From Aotearoamyces nothofagi (taxonomy: Eukaryota > Ascomycota > Leotiomycetes > Leotiales > Tympanidaceae): DNA of 64,000 nt. Positions 46,751 to 59,450 of the stretch are shown here, piece after piece. The position numbers and the translations under genes are program-made. How positions within the stretch are numbered: the stretch's first letter is position 1; the number at the start of each line of letters is the position of its first letter. The DNA is taken from positions 558,001-622,000 of the forward strand of contig JADDTR010000015.1 of the NCBI GenBank assembly GCA_015345905.1, in the 5' to 3' direction. The notes beneath the pieces were generated by a model. That model did no database searches. It was not told the origin of the DNA and worked only from the letters and a program-made list of their open reading frames with translations.

Positions 46751-49700
46751 GGCTCTGCTGTCGTATCGGCAGAGGAGTGCTGAAGGCAGGTAATCTCGCG
46801 GCTTAATCTCTGGATCAATCTCTGGATCAATCGCTGGATCAGTCTCTGGGCGCCGTGTCTCTCTGGATCCTATGCAAGTGTCAGCTCGAATCGCCGGCAG
46901 AAGCCACAGGGGGCCCGCGTGAAGCAAACGCAAATTGGACGGCGGAAACAACGCCGGGCCGCGTCGCCCTGCCCGGCAAGCCCTCGCGACTCTCGAGTTC
47001 GACTCTCGACTCTCGACTCGCGACTCGCGATCTGCTGTGATTGACTGGCCGGTGGTTCACGAGTCGCGCACAAGCTACGCCACGCCCTTTGCTGCCTGGG
47101 GGCGTCCGTGCGCACGCAAAAGGCGGGTCCGGCTGAGGGACAGGCAGGGCAGGACAGGACAGGACAGGACAGGACCGGGAATTGCAGGGGGAATGGGGCC
47201 GTCTCAACTTACCCGACTAAGGTTCCAAGGTGCGCTTGCTGCTCTGCCTCGGGCTGGGAGCCGCTGTCGCGTCGACGTTCGTGCAGCGACGGCGCTCTGA
47301 TTGGCAAACGGCCGCTTCTGTTGCTTCGGTCAGCACACTCTCTCCTTGGTCTTGCATGCTATGTTAGAGTCTGCGCAGGAATGGAATGTGCATCTGCCCA
47401 GACACGTGTAACAGGAGGGATAAAAATAGACATAGAAATAGACGTAAAAATAGACGCAAAAATAGGCTCGGGCCTTGCGGTGCGGTGCTGGGATCGATCG
47501 CGGGAATTTGTGCCAATGGCTTACCGATACACGCCGCGATGAGATGGCGTCTGACTTTGGTGTGTCTGGTCGACGACGAGGTAGGTACCTGTCTGTCGTG
47601 CAATCAATCGATCGGGGGGTGATCGAGGGAGGGTTGATCCGTCTGGCTGCTGGCCGGGGGGTACGCTGTCTCTAGGTTAGCACACGTTCGTGGAGACGAC
47701 GCCCAACGTTTCCCGCAGCTTAAACACCCCCAGGCAGGCACAACCTGGCCGGCAATTGGGCTATTGGACTTCCAACAGACCCAACCCTCAGGACAGTTGG
47801 CACTTAGCAAGTCCTCCGTCTTGTTCCTGAGCCTCACTGAACCTTGCGGTTCAACTTGGACTACGGGAGACTTCCCGTCAGTTCATGCAAGACTACCCTT
47901 ACTCGCGTAACGGCAAACCAAGCATGCGGCCCCCAAGGAAATGTCCGTTTGCAAGACCCAGCGGGAACTTACCCAGGCTCGAGTTCAGGTGAAGATCGAA
48001 AGAGACCGTGGTTTGTAGGGCTGGCTGGCAGGCTGGAAAAAGCTACAATGAAGGCCGTTTGTTTGCTTCAAGACCAGGTAACAGATCAGTAGCTGGCCGT
48101 GTACTCTGGAGATATATACGAGCATGGATGGATGGCGTAAACAAAGCAATACACAATTTGTGGACCAAGCTTTGGTAGATTAATTAAGGAGACATATCAT
48201 TGTAACGGCAACTGGGGTGTGAAGCTGGATATGCAACAGGCCTTCGTCGGGGATGACGCTTCGGTTAAACGTGCAAGGGCTGGGCAAGGGATCCAGCCAG
48301 GGTGACCGGGACACTTTTGCTTTACCGACAGTCCAAATAAGGAAGAGGGGGGAAATAGAAGGACAGGAAGGAAAAGCAATATAGCGTACCTCAAACAGTC
48401 AAGTTTGCGAGACCCTCGAATCGGTATTTGGAAGGATCCGATTTATAATCTGTTTGGGGTAGGATTGTCCCTTCCTGTCGAGCATGTTAGATGTACTCGG
48501 CAGATATAAGCGTACGGGGCTTATGCATCCCCTGTTACGCATGTGCCACGCACCTTTAGCCAAATAGTATCAGACTTCTTTCTCAGGTTGAACTTGTAAC
48601 TTGTAATCCCTCCTGAAAGGAATGTCCGGATCTCGCCGATGGTACTGGCAGAGTGTAACACTGTGTTTCGACTTTTTCTTATATGTCCGATACGGGGATG
48701 GTGAGAAGCTCTCTCAAGGGCGCCCGGGGTGTGACGCTGATAGTGAGTATCCCAAAGATATCTGTGTCTGCCAATTCCTTCTGTGCTCAGAGAGATCGAA
48801 AGGGAGTGATCGATCTACTGCAGTGTAGCTGATCAAATTCTTCTCGAAGCTGTACCTGAATCCCGTCCCAAGGTCTCGGATTCGAGATTCTCGTAGAGTA
48901 TCGAGTTGATATTGACACGCGATGATGTAAAGACTTGCAGCGGGCGTCACCGCGTTACAGATCGAATGCCAAAGGGGATGGCTACTTGGACGCACAGTAG
49001 GTTACTTGCACCTCGAAATCTATTATCATAGACGTCAGCATTCATTCAAGCGCCTTGCATATATTCTGCAAAGAAGTCTTCGTGCCACCTGGGCAGTTGC
49101 AGGGTTTGCGACAACTCGGAGAGCCGAGAGAGGCATAAAAGGACGGCAGGATCAGCTCGCGTCAATGAATTGATCAATATACCTCCAACCGCTCGAAGGA
49201 TGCGAGCTGGTGTTGCGCAAAGAAACTGCGCGCGGGCCCAAAGTATGATGATCTGACTTGAGCCAGAGGCAAACAGCTTCAAGTTCGCAAGCTGGCTCAG
49301 CAGTCTCTCGGCAGGAAATTAGGAAATTATGGTGTCTAACCTCTGGTGTATGCTGTGTCTAGGCCGGAGCCTTGTGTATGGGGTGATCCGCGTTGCTGCA
49401 GAATCACTGCAGGAGTTGGGTAGACACGCTTTCTGCACGTTTAGGGAGTACTACGAGCAGGTGTTCCTGACTTGCTGCACGACAATCGCACGTGCGCCAC
49501 GTGAAGTGTGAAGGTGTTTGTTGACGTGAAGTGATACAAGAGGAAAATTTTGGAGTTGTGAGCAGACTATGAGTCGCCCTATGAGTCGCCCTATGAGTCG
49601 CCGTGTAACGTGGGTCTCGGCGCGGGGGTGGGCGATGGGAGTTCGCAGTCGTCGTTGTGCGCCGCGCAGGTCCCAAAATGTGTGAATAGCTTCACGATAC

Positions 49701-52700
49701 GGAAAAGTCAACGTCGATAAGAGGACGCAAGGGATAATGGCAGGGCAAGGCAGCTTCTGTTTGCAACGGTCGACCATGTGCGGGAAGCAGGGGACATGGG
49801 TCAATTTAAGATGATCCTAGGAGCGAGGAAAAGCTGGGAACGAGGCCGGTGTGGCTGTCAGAAAGATAGGAGCGCGTGGAAGGATGGAAGCGCGGGCAGG
49901 ACTCGGAATGTATGCTACAACAGGCATAACCAGCTTTCTAATCAATAGTTGCAGAAGGGCCGTCTCATGGCAGGACTGGCTGCTAACCGCGAGGGGCAGG
50001 CGGACGGATAGCGATACGACAGGAATAGAACAGGACTGGAGCTGGAGCTGGAGCTGGAGCTGGAGTGGGAAGTGTAGGCAGGATGCGAGGATTGAGGGCG
50101 CTGAGAGCCAGAGGGCGTAGAGGGCGTAGAGGGCGTAGAGGGCGATGCCGCTGGCTGGCGGGCTGGCTGGCGGGCTAAGGTAGCAGCTGGCACAGTAGAC
50201 CGTCGGGGACTGAGCGGTACAGAGCGGTACGGAGCGGGGGCTGCTGACTGGTGCTGACTGGCACTGGCTGGCGCTGGCCGGCGCTGGGCAGTCAGGACAG
50301 GACTGTGCTGTATCGACGTGCTGAGCTTGCTGCAGTACGTACAGGACGGGCATCCTACTGTCCGGGCAAGGCAGTTAGTATAGAGCAGTACCGCACACTA
50401 ACTGTACGGTACCGTCTAGCAAGATTTCCATCTGGCAGGCGTGGAGTAGCAGAGCAGAGCAGGAGCGCTTGCAGGCTGTCGCGGCCTGTCCTGTTAGAGC
50501 CTGTCTGAGCCGGTCAGCGCCGGCCAGAGCCTGTCACGGCGGCCCTGCCGCTGCAGTCGCGCAGCCTTGGGGGGCTTGGGCTCTTGGCGCTCTGCCGGGC
50601 TGCCTCCACCTCCTCCACCGTGCGAAATTGCAGGGACAGGGTAGCTTGGACGCTATCTCAGGTAGCTGGCGACCGCTGGCGACCGCTGGCGACCGACCTG
50701 CGGCACCTACTGAGCCAAGCTATCTGACAGCGACCTGTCTGACAGCTACAGCACAGCACAGTGTCTGCCACCGGGCGCAGGGATTTTCCCGCGCATTCTT
50801 CAGCACCAGCGCTGCCCCAGCGCTGCCCCAGCGCAGTACAGTACTGACCCGACAGCACTGTAACACTTGTCTTGTAGCACTTAACAGTGCTCTACTGTAC
50901 AGTACCGTCCTTACTCTGCTCTGTACTGCATCGTCCGGGCGGATTGGCCACTGCCAGAGCCAGCCTGCAGAGCGGCGATGGAGCTAAACTCGCAAGAGCC
51001 AAGAGCCAAGGAAGCGCACGCAGGCAAAGCTCTAAATGCTTCAAGCTTTTGCATCCCATGCCTCGCCTTGCCTCGCCTTGCTCACCTGCCCTCCTCCCCC
51101 CTCCATGCTCAAGTCTGGTCTCCATAGCTTCTTCCGTCCTTCTGCCTCGTCTGCCTCTGCTTATCTATTACTCTAACTGTGTTCAACGCACACCATCTCG
51201 CTCGCGCTCGCTCTCCTTTCTCGCTCCTCTCTCAGCCAGCAATCGATCCTCCATACTCGTCATTCGGCGACGCGCAACTGCATAAATAGTTTCGGAGATG
51301 ACTTCCCCCATTCGGCCCAGCATCGCGGCCATCGACGGCGATCAGCTGGACCAGGCGCCGCTCCACGAAAGCTGAGTGGGTGAGTTGTTGAGCACGAAAG
51401 TGCACGAAAGTAGATAGGTGGTGGTGGGCGAGTGGGCGAGTGGGCGAGTGGGTGAGCGGTAAGCTTGTCGAGGTCCCACCTACCGCACTATCAGAATCTG
51501 TCAAGCGCGAAAGAAGCTCTTCTCGGCCTTCCACCGTGCATCTCGTAACGCGAGCGAGAATCCGCCATGCCAGTCTATGTCCAGTTCTGTACCGTGCGAA
51601 TATGCTTTCTCCAGGCCTCGGGTGAGACTGTTCCGGCGGGTGAAAGCAGGGCTTGCAGGGAGAGGTGGCCGAGGATACGTCCGTACTCTGCGCTGCTCTG
51701 CGCTGCGAAGTGCGACAGCATACATATGAACTTGCACAGTGTGAAGAATCCCAAATCCCAGATCCCAGATCCCAAATCCTACCGAGCCCATCGCCCGTTT
51801 ACCCGCCATTGCCGTTACTGCCCATTCGAAACGGCTGGGCCGGAGGTCGTGGTGGCCCCCAAAGCACAGAGTCTGTACGGCACGGAGGAGCCGCTCTGTA
51901 TTCCGTACTATCTCTGAGACAGCCTGTTCTCGGGATGTGGGTGTCTTTCCGTGGATTGTCGGCGGCACGCCGTCCTTTCCGTCCCCTCGTGGACTGGGCC
52001 ATATATGCCTCGCACACGAATGCCACACGAGTGCGAGAGCTCTACAGAGACAAGTGCTAGCTAACTCTAACCCGTAACCCGTAAGAGCGGCGAGAATGAT
52101 GCGTCGCGAGGAAGCAGCTCGAGCGCCACCACCACACCCTCTTACGTACCTGCTGGACGGCAGCCAGCTGCAGCCAACTGGAGTCGGCTCAGTCCTCGAT
52201 TCAGAGCGAGGAATCGACACCGCCCGTCAAGCTATCTCCTAATATCCGTCCGTCCCGCCTCCTACTGTAGACTCCGTCGCTGCTGGCTAGCTCTCCTGCT
52301 CGAGCACGCTCCGTATTCGCATTTACCGGATTATCGCATTATCACATCATCGCATTATCTGGGCCTCTCCAGCCCAACAGGTGCTCGGTTACCAGCGATA
52401 CAGTAGGTCCCGAGGATAGGCTTCGGAAGCTGGATGAGCTCATTGAAACCGTAGTCGTTCTGAACTCGGAGGTGTTCCGGGCAGCTTGGCCAATGGCCGC
52501 CACCTCAGGCCGTCGCTCCGGGCATTTGCCTATCGCTCTTCAAACGGGCGAGCCGTGCAAACCTGCTTTGATCAACAGTCAGCGCTGTAGCCGGCGTCAA
52601 AGGCCTGAATCGACGGCCAGGTCGCGGTTGAGCGGTCGAGCTGTCGAGCTGTCTGAGCCGGTGGTCGACGTCGCCTTGCCGTGGACTGACGCGTGCTGGA

Positions 52701-55479
52701 GGCCGACATTTGGAGTCTGGATGCTGCAATTCACGACATGTCGTTGATTGAAGGCCACCCTTGACCGGCAGATCGATGTTTCCCATGTTTTGGCCCATGC
52801 TGGGCCCATGTTTGGCGTGCGACGGCATCGTGAGCCATTGGTAAGGCAGCTGGACGAACCCTCAGGGCATTTCCAGGGCTCTTCCAGGGCTCTTCCAGGG
52901 CTACAGTGGCAATCCAGGCACTCCAGGCACTCCAGGCACTCCAGGCTGGCCCTGCGTGCCCTGCGTGCCCTGCCGTGCCCTACACTACAGTGCGTGCCTG
53001 CGTGCCTTGGGAGCCTTGGTCCATGCCTCTGCTCCTGGCCGTCTGGCCTTGCCCCGTCGGAAAATTCGGGACCGGAAAAACTGCCTGGGCCTGATCAGAT
53101 CTGGCGCCGCCTCCCCTCGCCCGCCCCCCGTCCGCCCTCCCCTTCCCCTTCCAAACCTCCAAACCTCCAAACCTCCAAAAGGCGGAGACTGGAGTCGTCG
53201 GGCCTTGCGCGGCCGACCGAGGCACACGAACCGTCGCCAGTCACGGTACTGAGCTGCCGCCGTGTCACGTTTGTTTGAAACGCCTGCCACGCTGCCCCGT
53301 CGCCCATGGCGAGCACCGGCCTGCATCAACAGCGCCTGCTGGACGAGAAGGACACGTACTGGACTATGCTCTGTGCAGCGCCCGGAACACCTGCACTCTG
53401 TGCTCTGGTGCTCCCCAGCATATGTTACATCGGCCAAATCCAGTGGACCAGCTTCCCCACTCATCCCTCCGAAGCCACGCACCCACCTACCGAAGTGCAG
53501 TATGGAATGTAACCAAAGACAGGTCCCAGTCCGTCTGCGCATGCCGTCGCGTGCCGTCGCATGCAGATTGCACAACGTCTCTGCATCCCTATAAGCAGCA
53601 GCAGGTGAGAAACCCCGCCCATCACTTGCGTCCTCCCCAGACAATGCTAAGGACAGTACAGTAATGCCACCCCTCCTTATCCGCCCATCGAACCACCGTG
53701 TCGAACCACTCTGTCGCGCACCACTTTCCTAGAGCCTGCTAGCTACGGGGTGTAGCTACAGGGTAGGGTATAGCTCGACAAATGTTTTCTCTATGACAGG
53801 CTGCGGTTCGGCAGTGGATGTAGTGCAAAACCCTGGACTGGCGCAGGACTGTAGCTGTATGAAACAAGAACTACGAGGACCTTTGGTATAACTGGCTGGC
53901 TTGCTGGCTTGCTCAATCCTGCTTGTTTCGATCGTTTGGTTGTCCGTTTGTAATCCGTGAACCGTTGAATGTCTTGCTGGGCTATAGGAGCTGGCAGGCT
54001 ACATACAGGTGGATAGACAGGTGGAATCGTCCAGCCAGCTGGCTAGACTTTCGCGTCTGCTGTCTGGCAATGTTATACTAATGTTATACAGTACTAATGT
54101 CAATCTCAACCCTACAGGACAGTACAGTACATTACAGCAAGCCCTCTACAGTCTATATTCTTTATTGTAATATATATATATACAATATATCCACACTCTG
54201 CATCCTTCCTCCCAACCTATCTCCTCCGCGAAAAAAAAAAGCATATCATCTAACCCGAAATCATTCAGCGGCACTTGAAAAAAGCAATCCTTCCGATAAT
54301 CTCAGCCAGCAAATCGGGTCGGATCGTTCCTCAGCCACACAGTCTCCTTTTCCTCCAGAAGAGAGAAAAAGAAAAGAGAGACGACCGGGAAAAACCCTAG
54401 AGCTTTGATTGAGGCCCGACCGGCTGCTCGGATGGGGGACGGGGGAGCGGATGGAGATGGGACGGGATGGATCGGGCGGCAAGGCCGGGATGGATGGATG
54501 ACGACGGTGCGTACTGTATATCCATCCGGATGGGCTAGGTGCAGTGGAAGACGCGGAGAGCGGAGATGGTTTATTATACTATACTATACTATACTAACTA
54601 TGCTTTCCCATCATGAGACGCGATGTGGTTCTTGAACTTGGCCATTTGGGTAGATGGGCCGTTCTACTCTGCTTCTACTTCTGCTTCTACCTCTGCTCCG
54701 CTTCTACCTCTGCTCTCCGCCTCCACTCTCCGCCTCTTGCTTCCGCTGCTGCTGTCTTTCACTTCCGCTTTCACTTCCTGCCTGTTGCTTCCTGCTTCCT
54801 GCTTCCTGCTCCTGCTCCGCTCCTTCGCCTTCTCGCTTCTCCTCCTGCTCCTTGGCCACCTGCCTGTCTCTCGCTCTCTCACCCCACTCCTCCATATTAA
54901 ATTAAGTGAAGAACTCGAATCACAACCACCCCATCACATGTTACATTAAAAGATCTGGCCCATCCACATGTCTGTCCAGAGAAGAAATCGCGAGCGCCGA
55001 AAAAGGCTCGAGAGAGATTTTTTTCTTCTTTTTTTTCGGTTTCTGAAATCCTGATGCGGAGTTGGATGTTTAGGAATCGCGATACTTTTATGATGGGCTT
55101 TGCTTGTTTCTCGTGTTTGGTGGATTCGGTGGTTTTGTTTTTATAGTTATTAATTTACTGGATTTGTAGATTTTGGAGGGTTTTTATTATTTATTTAATA
55201 ATTTATTTATTTATTTACAACCCTTTTTTTTTTTTAAACGCGTTGACTAGTTCTATATGAAAGGCTTGGATATATATCTTAAAGGCGAGAAAGGGAAGGT
55301 TGGATCTACTATATCAGCTGGTTTTTTTTTTGGTGAAAGATGTCTTGATAGCTGTAAGAAGTAAGTATAAGTATAACATTGTTGGACGATAGATAGGACG
55401 ATTCTTTTGCAATATTTATAAACAGGTACAACGATGACGATAATTGTCGACGATAGGACAATTTTTTTTGGTAAATATT

Positions 55480-56110
55480 GCTGGTGAGTATAGCTTAAGC
55501 TTTCACAGTTAGCAGCGAGTGGCTGGTTATATATACTCGATTGAAATCGGTGGTTTGGTAGTTTGATGATGAGATATTCAACGACTGCAAGAAGACCAAT
55601 AGCAAGATATTCAACGACTGCAAGAAATCCAACGACGAGACATTCAACGACTGCAAGAAATCTAACGACGAGATATTCAACGACTGCAAGAAATCTAACG
55701 ACGAGACATTCAACGACTGTAAGAAATCTAACGACTGTAAGAAATCCAACGATAATAAAATTGTCGACGATAAGACAATTCTTCTGTAACATTGCTGGTG
55801 AGTATAGCTTAGATCTTTAAAGTTAGAAGCAAGCGGCTGTTTATATACTCGATTGAAATCGGTGGTTTGGTAGTTCAACGACTGCAAGAAATCCAACAAC
55901 GAGACATTCAACGACTGCAAGAAATTCAACGACGACAAGATTGTCGACGATAAGATAATTCTTTTATAACATCGCTAGCAAAGACAGATTGAGAACCAGC
56001 TGATATAATTATTCCAGAAGGAATCCTAAGGGTATATTCGAGTGGTACTTCTTTGTTATTTGTAGATACAGAGTATAGAAGCAAGCGGCTATTTATATAC
56101 TCGGAAGCGG
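55480..56110. repeat. Composite repeat with a 33-bp minisatellite
   Basis: A 33-bp unit (core TTCAACGACTGCAAGAAATC) is repeated five or six times at about 55576-55757 and again at about 55875-55935. Each block follows a longer segment of about 110 bp (GCTGGTGAGTATAGCTTA ... ATACTCGATTGAAATCGGTGG) that is present twice, with a partial third copy near 56070. GTCGACGATAxGACAATT also recurs. Because 33 is a multiple of three, several frames stay open on both strands; I do not treat them as genes. Confidence 0.8.
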
Positions 56111-56727
56111 TATATTAGTAGGATAGATAACCGCTGGTGAATATCTACTGTTATATATCTTCTCTTTCGCCGGCTCTTCCCTTTTATTCTTTTTTTTTTG
56201 GTTGGCTCTACAGAGTAGAACGCATATATTCATGCTGCCTGTCATCTGTTCCAATGACCAAGTTACCCCACGTGCGCAGCCTTATTAGCGACGATTAGTC
56301 AGCACACCGTAGAACCCCCTTCGAGGCTCGACGTCAACAACAAACCTCCTACACCCAGCCACGAGCTGACCTCCCCAAGACCACGTGCTTGAACATATAT
56401 GCAAACGGCCTTTCCTTTGAAGAGTATATGGTATATATTAGCGTCGTGGAATCAACTCTGATAGATAGGTAGGCAGCTTAGGTAAGTGCCGGCATTCAAC
56501 GGCATTGGCGTTGAATTAACCTCGTATCCATCTCGGGCATCTCGGTTTACGAGAGCCGGATACTTGTTAAAGTGTAACCATCGTCTCTTTGGTCTGGAAA
56601 CCACGAATATGGAGTCCGATGGGAAGGACAAAACCATCTTAGGGACCAGATTACCAGGGGAAAGGTTCTTGGCAAACAATCTTCAATATGTTTGCCGTCC
56701 GTAACCTTGCCGGCTTGATGGATCTCT

Positions 56728-56733
56728 TATAAA
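56728..56733 (+). promoter_or_regulatory. TATA box of the amine oxidase gene
   Basis: TATAAA 104 bp before the chosen start codon, in an otherwise mixed-composition stretch. Confidence 0.45.
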
Positions 56734-56836
56734 GTGGTACCTGTTGAATGGCTGGTGCATTTAAGACAGCATGAATCCCCAGGTCCTCTCTTTATCTTCA
56801 AACTATTTCAAATACAATTCTTTTTTTGGAATCACC

Positions 56837-58416
56837 ATGTTATATCCATCACCACCCACGGTTGCTAGGCTCCTAAGCTTAGGTCTAGCTCTCACCAGTG
56901 TCACCAATGCAGCTCCAAGCCACCCGGTCAGAGTAAACGGAGCAGAATTTAATACAAACAATACCTTGTCATCTGATGTTGTCGTTATCGGTGGCGGTGG
57001 ATCCGGTACTTATGGTGCAATGCGCCTCAAGGATTCCGGCAAGAGCGTGGTGGTAGTAGAAAGGAACAACTACATGGGCGGCCATACAAACACCTATTCG
57101 GTTCCTGGCACCCCAGCCAAGATCGATTACGGTGTTGTGGTCTATCACAATAACGACCTTGTCAAGAAATGGTTTTCCCGTTTCGACATCCCGCTCACGA
57201 CTTCCAACAACCCTCCTACGAATACCCTAAACGTTGACTTTCACAGCGGAAAGGTGCCGGCGGACTTTGTAGCCCAGGATTTCAGTCAAGCTGTGGCGGC
57301 ATATGTTGGCCAGCTTTCCCAGTATCCCTATCTTGAGCTGGGGTTCAATCTTACTTATCCGGTCCCCGAGGACCTCCTCATGCCCTTTGGAGACTTTGTC
57401 AAAAAGTACTCTCTTGCGCCGGCAGCGAAATTCCTGTTTAACTTTGCACAAGGGTATGTATTTCCGAGTTCCAAGAGACGATTTCCTCTACGCTTTCATA
57501 CAATCCCGCCATTCGCGAGTAGATTACGCAAACGCTCTAAACCAGCGCTTTTAATGCCCGCGCAGCAAGTTAAAGGAACGCAATAATGACTTTGAACAGA
57601 TTAGGAAATCTCATGGAGATGCCTACGATTTATCTCATGAAGAATCTCGGCCTTGAAGTCATGCAAGATGCCCAGCAAGGTTTCCTCGTCACCGCGCGCC
57701 ACGACAACAGCGAACTCTTCACCAAGGCCGCCGCCGAATTAGGCGACAGTCTACTGCTCTCCAGCACCGTCCTCGCCATCGACCGCTCCACAGCCGGAAG
57801 CGTCAAGGTCGTCGTCCAGACCCCCACAGGCCGGAAGCTCATTGTCGCCAAACAGATCCTCGTCACGATCCCACCCAAGCCCGAGGGGCTCCGGTTCATG
57901 GACTTGAAGGACCACGAGAAGGACCTCTTTGAGCAGTTCCGCACAACAGGCTACTGGACCGCTATCCTCCGCAACTCCGGTATCCCAGATAACACGACCC
58001 TCTCCAGCACCGGCACCGGCACGCCATACGGCGTCCCCGTCCTCCCCGGCCCCTACAACTTCTACCCCACCTTCGTCCCCGGCCTCGTCAACGTCAAGTA
58101 CGGCTCTGCCAACAAGATGAAGGACGAGGACGTCAAGCAGGACATCGTCAAGATCGTCAACAGGCTCGGGAAGACGGGCACCGTCGCGACTGCGGGCAAG
58201 GCTGGCCAGGTTGAGTTTGCGGCCTTCGAGAGCCACATGCCGTTCGAGCCGACCGTTGACGCTGATGCCATCAGGAATGGGTTTTATAAGGAGTTGGAGG
58301 GCCTCCAGGGTCCGTCCTGCACGTGGTGGACGGGTGCCGCCTTCCACACCCATGACAGCTCTATGCTGTGGGCGTTTACCGAGGGGATTGTGCAGCGTAT
58401 GTTAGCTGTGCTATAA
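56837..58416 (+). CDS. Secreted flavin amine oxidase, beta-cyclopiazonate dehydrogenase-like
   Basis: Two exons (56837-57453, 57600-58416) give 477 aa; the 146-nt intron is phase 2. A signal peptide is visible (LLSLGLALTSVTNAAPS). The FAD-binding Rossmann motif VVVIGGGGSGTYGAMRLK lies near residue 47, followed by VVVVERNNYMGGHTNTY, the second FAD contact of amine-oxidase-type flavoproteins. After the junction come PTIYLMKNLGLEV and a substrate-domain region; GAAFHTHDSSMLWAFTEG near the end is the C-terminal FAD-site block. The arrangement matches fungal proteins annotated as beta-cyclopiazonate dehydrogenase (CpaO). No PKS-NRPS or prenyltransferase lies nearby in this window, so cyclopiazonic acid synthesis is not implied. 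An in-frame ATG at 56771 would add 22 residues in front of the signal peptide; 56837 is preferred. Confidence 0.85.
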
Positions 58417-58848
58417 TTGTTTATGTTGATTTTGAAGATAGTATTATTAGAAAAAGATGTTCGGTAAGGTTCGGAGTCTGATATTACCTATGTATGGTAG
58501 CTAGTTGGAAGAAGTCCAAATAATTATTCACATGACTGCATCCCTTTTCAGCTTAAACCGCTTTTATGGGACATGGTACTGACGCCACATACGTTGCCAT
58601 AAAATCACATGACGAATTTCTTTTCTGGACACCGACGGGTCTGTTTTTTGACAAATGGAGTGATCTGATTCGTTTATATCCATCTGACTGAGGTTTTTTG
58701 TTACCCTTTCAATCGTTTACATACGTCTGCTCAGTCTCCCACAAACTTGTCATAACCAAAATGCTACAAATCTGCCTTACTGCTTAACATCTCCACTTTC
58801 TCATTTAGGGTATGCTGACGTTGAGAAATAATCTGGCTCCATCCTCAA
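58417..58848. other. Short intergenic region
   Basis: About 430 bp of 3' flank and spacer. Nothing structured is recognised. Confidence 0.4.
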
Positions 58849-59160
58849 ATGGCAGCGCTAATCCACGATATTGATGACCTTGTCCTCGAGGATGATGTCA
58901 TTGGGAACGAGCCTGACCTCACAACTGGCCCTCTTATTGACCATCCCATCGATTCTCGCCTCCTCGCCCTACCGCCAGCGCCTTCGCACGATACTCTAAC
59001 TAATACGCCTGCTCTGCCGAGGAAGCGCGGCCGTGGGCCTGATAAGAATCCTCGGATGCCCCTTAAGCGCAAGCGCGAGGCCGCACAGGCAGCGGCGGGG
59101 GCTATAGCGACGGCAAGCTGTGAGGCAGGGAGGCCTGCGAAGGTCCCCAAGCCAAAGTGA
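58849..59160 (+). CDS. Small basic hypothetical protein
   Basis: A 103-codon single-exon frame with an acidic N terminus (HDIDDLVLEDDVIGNEPD) and a strongly basic C-terminal half containing LPRKRGRGPDKNPR and PLKRKRE, which resemble an AT-hook core (RGRG) and a nuclear localisation signal. The bipartite charge pattern is unlike a random frame, but no family is recognised. It may be a whole small nuclear protein, a first exon, or a remnant of a DNA-binding gene. About 290 bp separate it from the 3' end of the argininosuccinate lyase gene, which is convergent. Confidence 0.4.
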   Translation: MAALIHDIDDLVLEDDVIGNEPDLTTGPLIDHPIDSRLLALPPAPSHDTLTNTPALPRKRGRGPDKNPRMPLKRKREAAQAAAGAIATASCEAGRPAKVPKPK

Positions 59161-59450
59161 GCTGGAAAGCAGGCTTTAAAGCGATAGAAAACGGGGAGGT
59201 GGGGTCTGAAAGGCGCAGAAACGCGTAGTCCGAACACTTGGAGGGCGACTTCGATCGTTGGAATCGGCCGTCAAATTCCATTTGCAAGCGTTTGACGTCG
59301 TTGCGTAACGCTACGGCGCCGGGACGGCCTCAAACTTCGAGGCCATCTTATGACGTATCGTGACATGCAGCTCGCAAAGTTAGGAGCAAAAATAGGATGA
59401 TTTGGTGGTATTAAATGCTTCAAGGAAATCTAAGCAATGGAAAATTATCA

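Larger units (their letters stand above)
46751..56836. other. Ten-kilobase gene-poor region
   Basis: I find no gene here that splices or resembles a family. The first kilobase probably holds the promoter and leader of the MedA-like gene. GC-rich arrays mark most of the rest: CTCGACTCTCGA (about 46980-47030), GACAG (47150-47176), CTATGAGTCGCC (49567-49603), CTGGAG (50038-50070), AGGGCGTAG (50110-50145), CACTCCAGG (about 52917-52945) and CAAACCTC (53152-53178). From about 55.1 kb the DNA turns AT-rich and carries the 33-bp array listed separately. Confidence 0.5.

Noticed and set aside
51501-52220. A 239-codon minus-strand open frame
   Set aside because: No recognisable domain, part of it is a GATCTGGGATTTGGG-type repeat, and GC-rich surroundings make long chance frames likely.
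53670-53740. Repeated TCGAACC words that resemble a tRNA B box
   Set aside because: No matching A box, acceptor stem or cloverleaf can be drawn around them; no tRNA was found elsewhere in the window.
55253-55938. Antisense frames with 11-residue Val/Leu-rich repeats
   Set aside because: The period of 33 bp keeps any frame open; the frames overlap one another and run over both repeat blocks without a conserved non-repeat domain.
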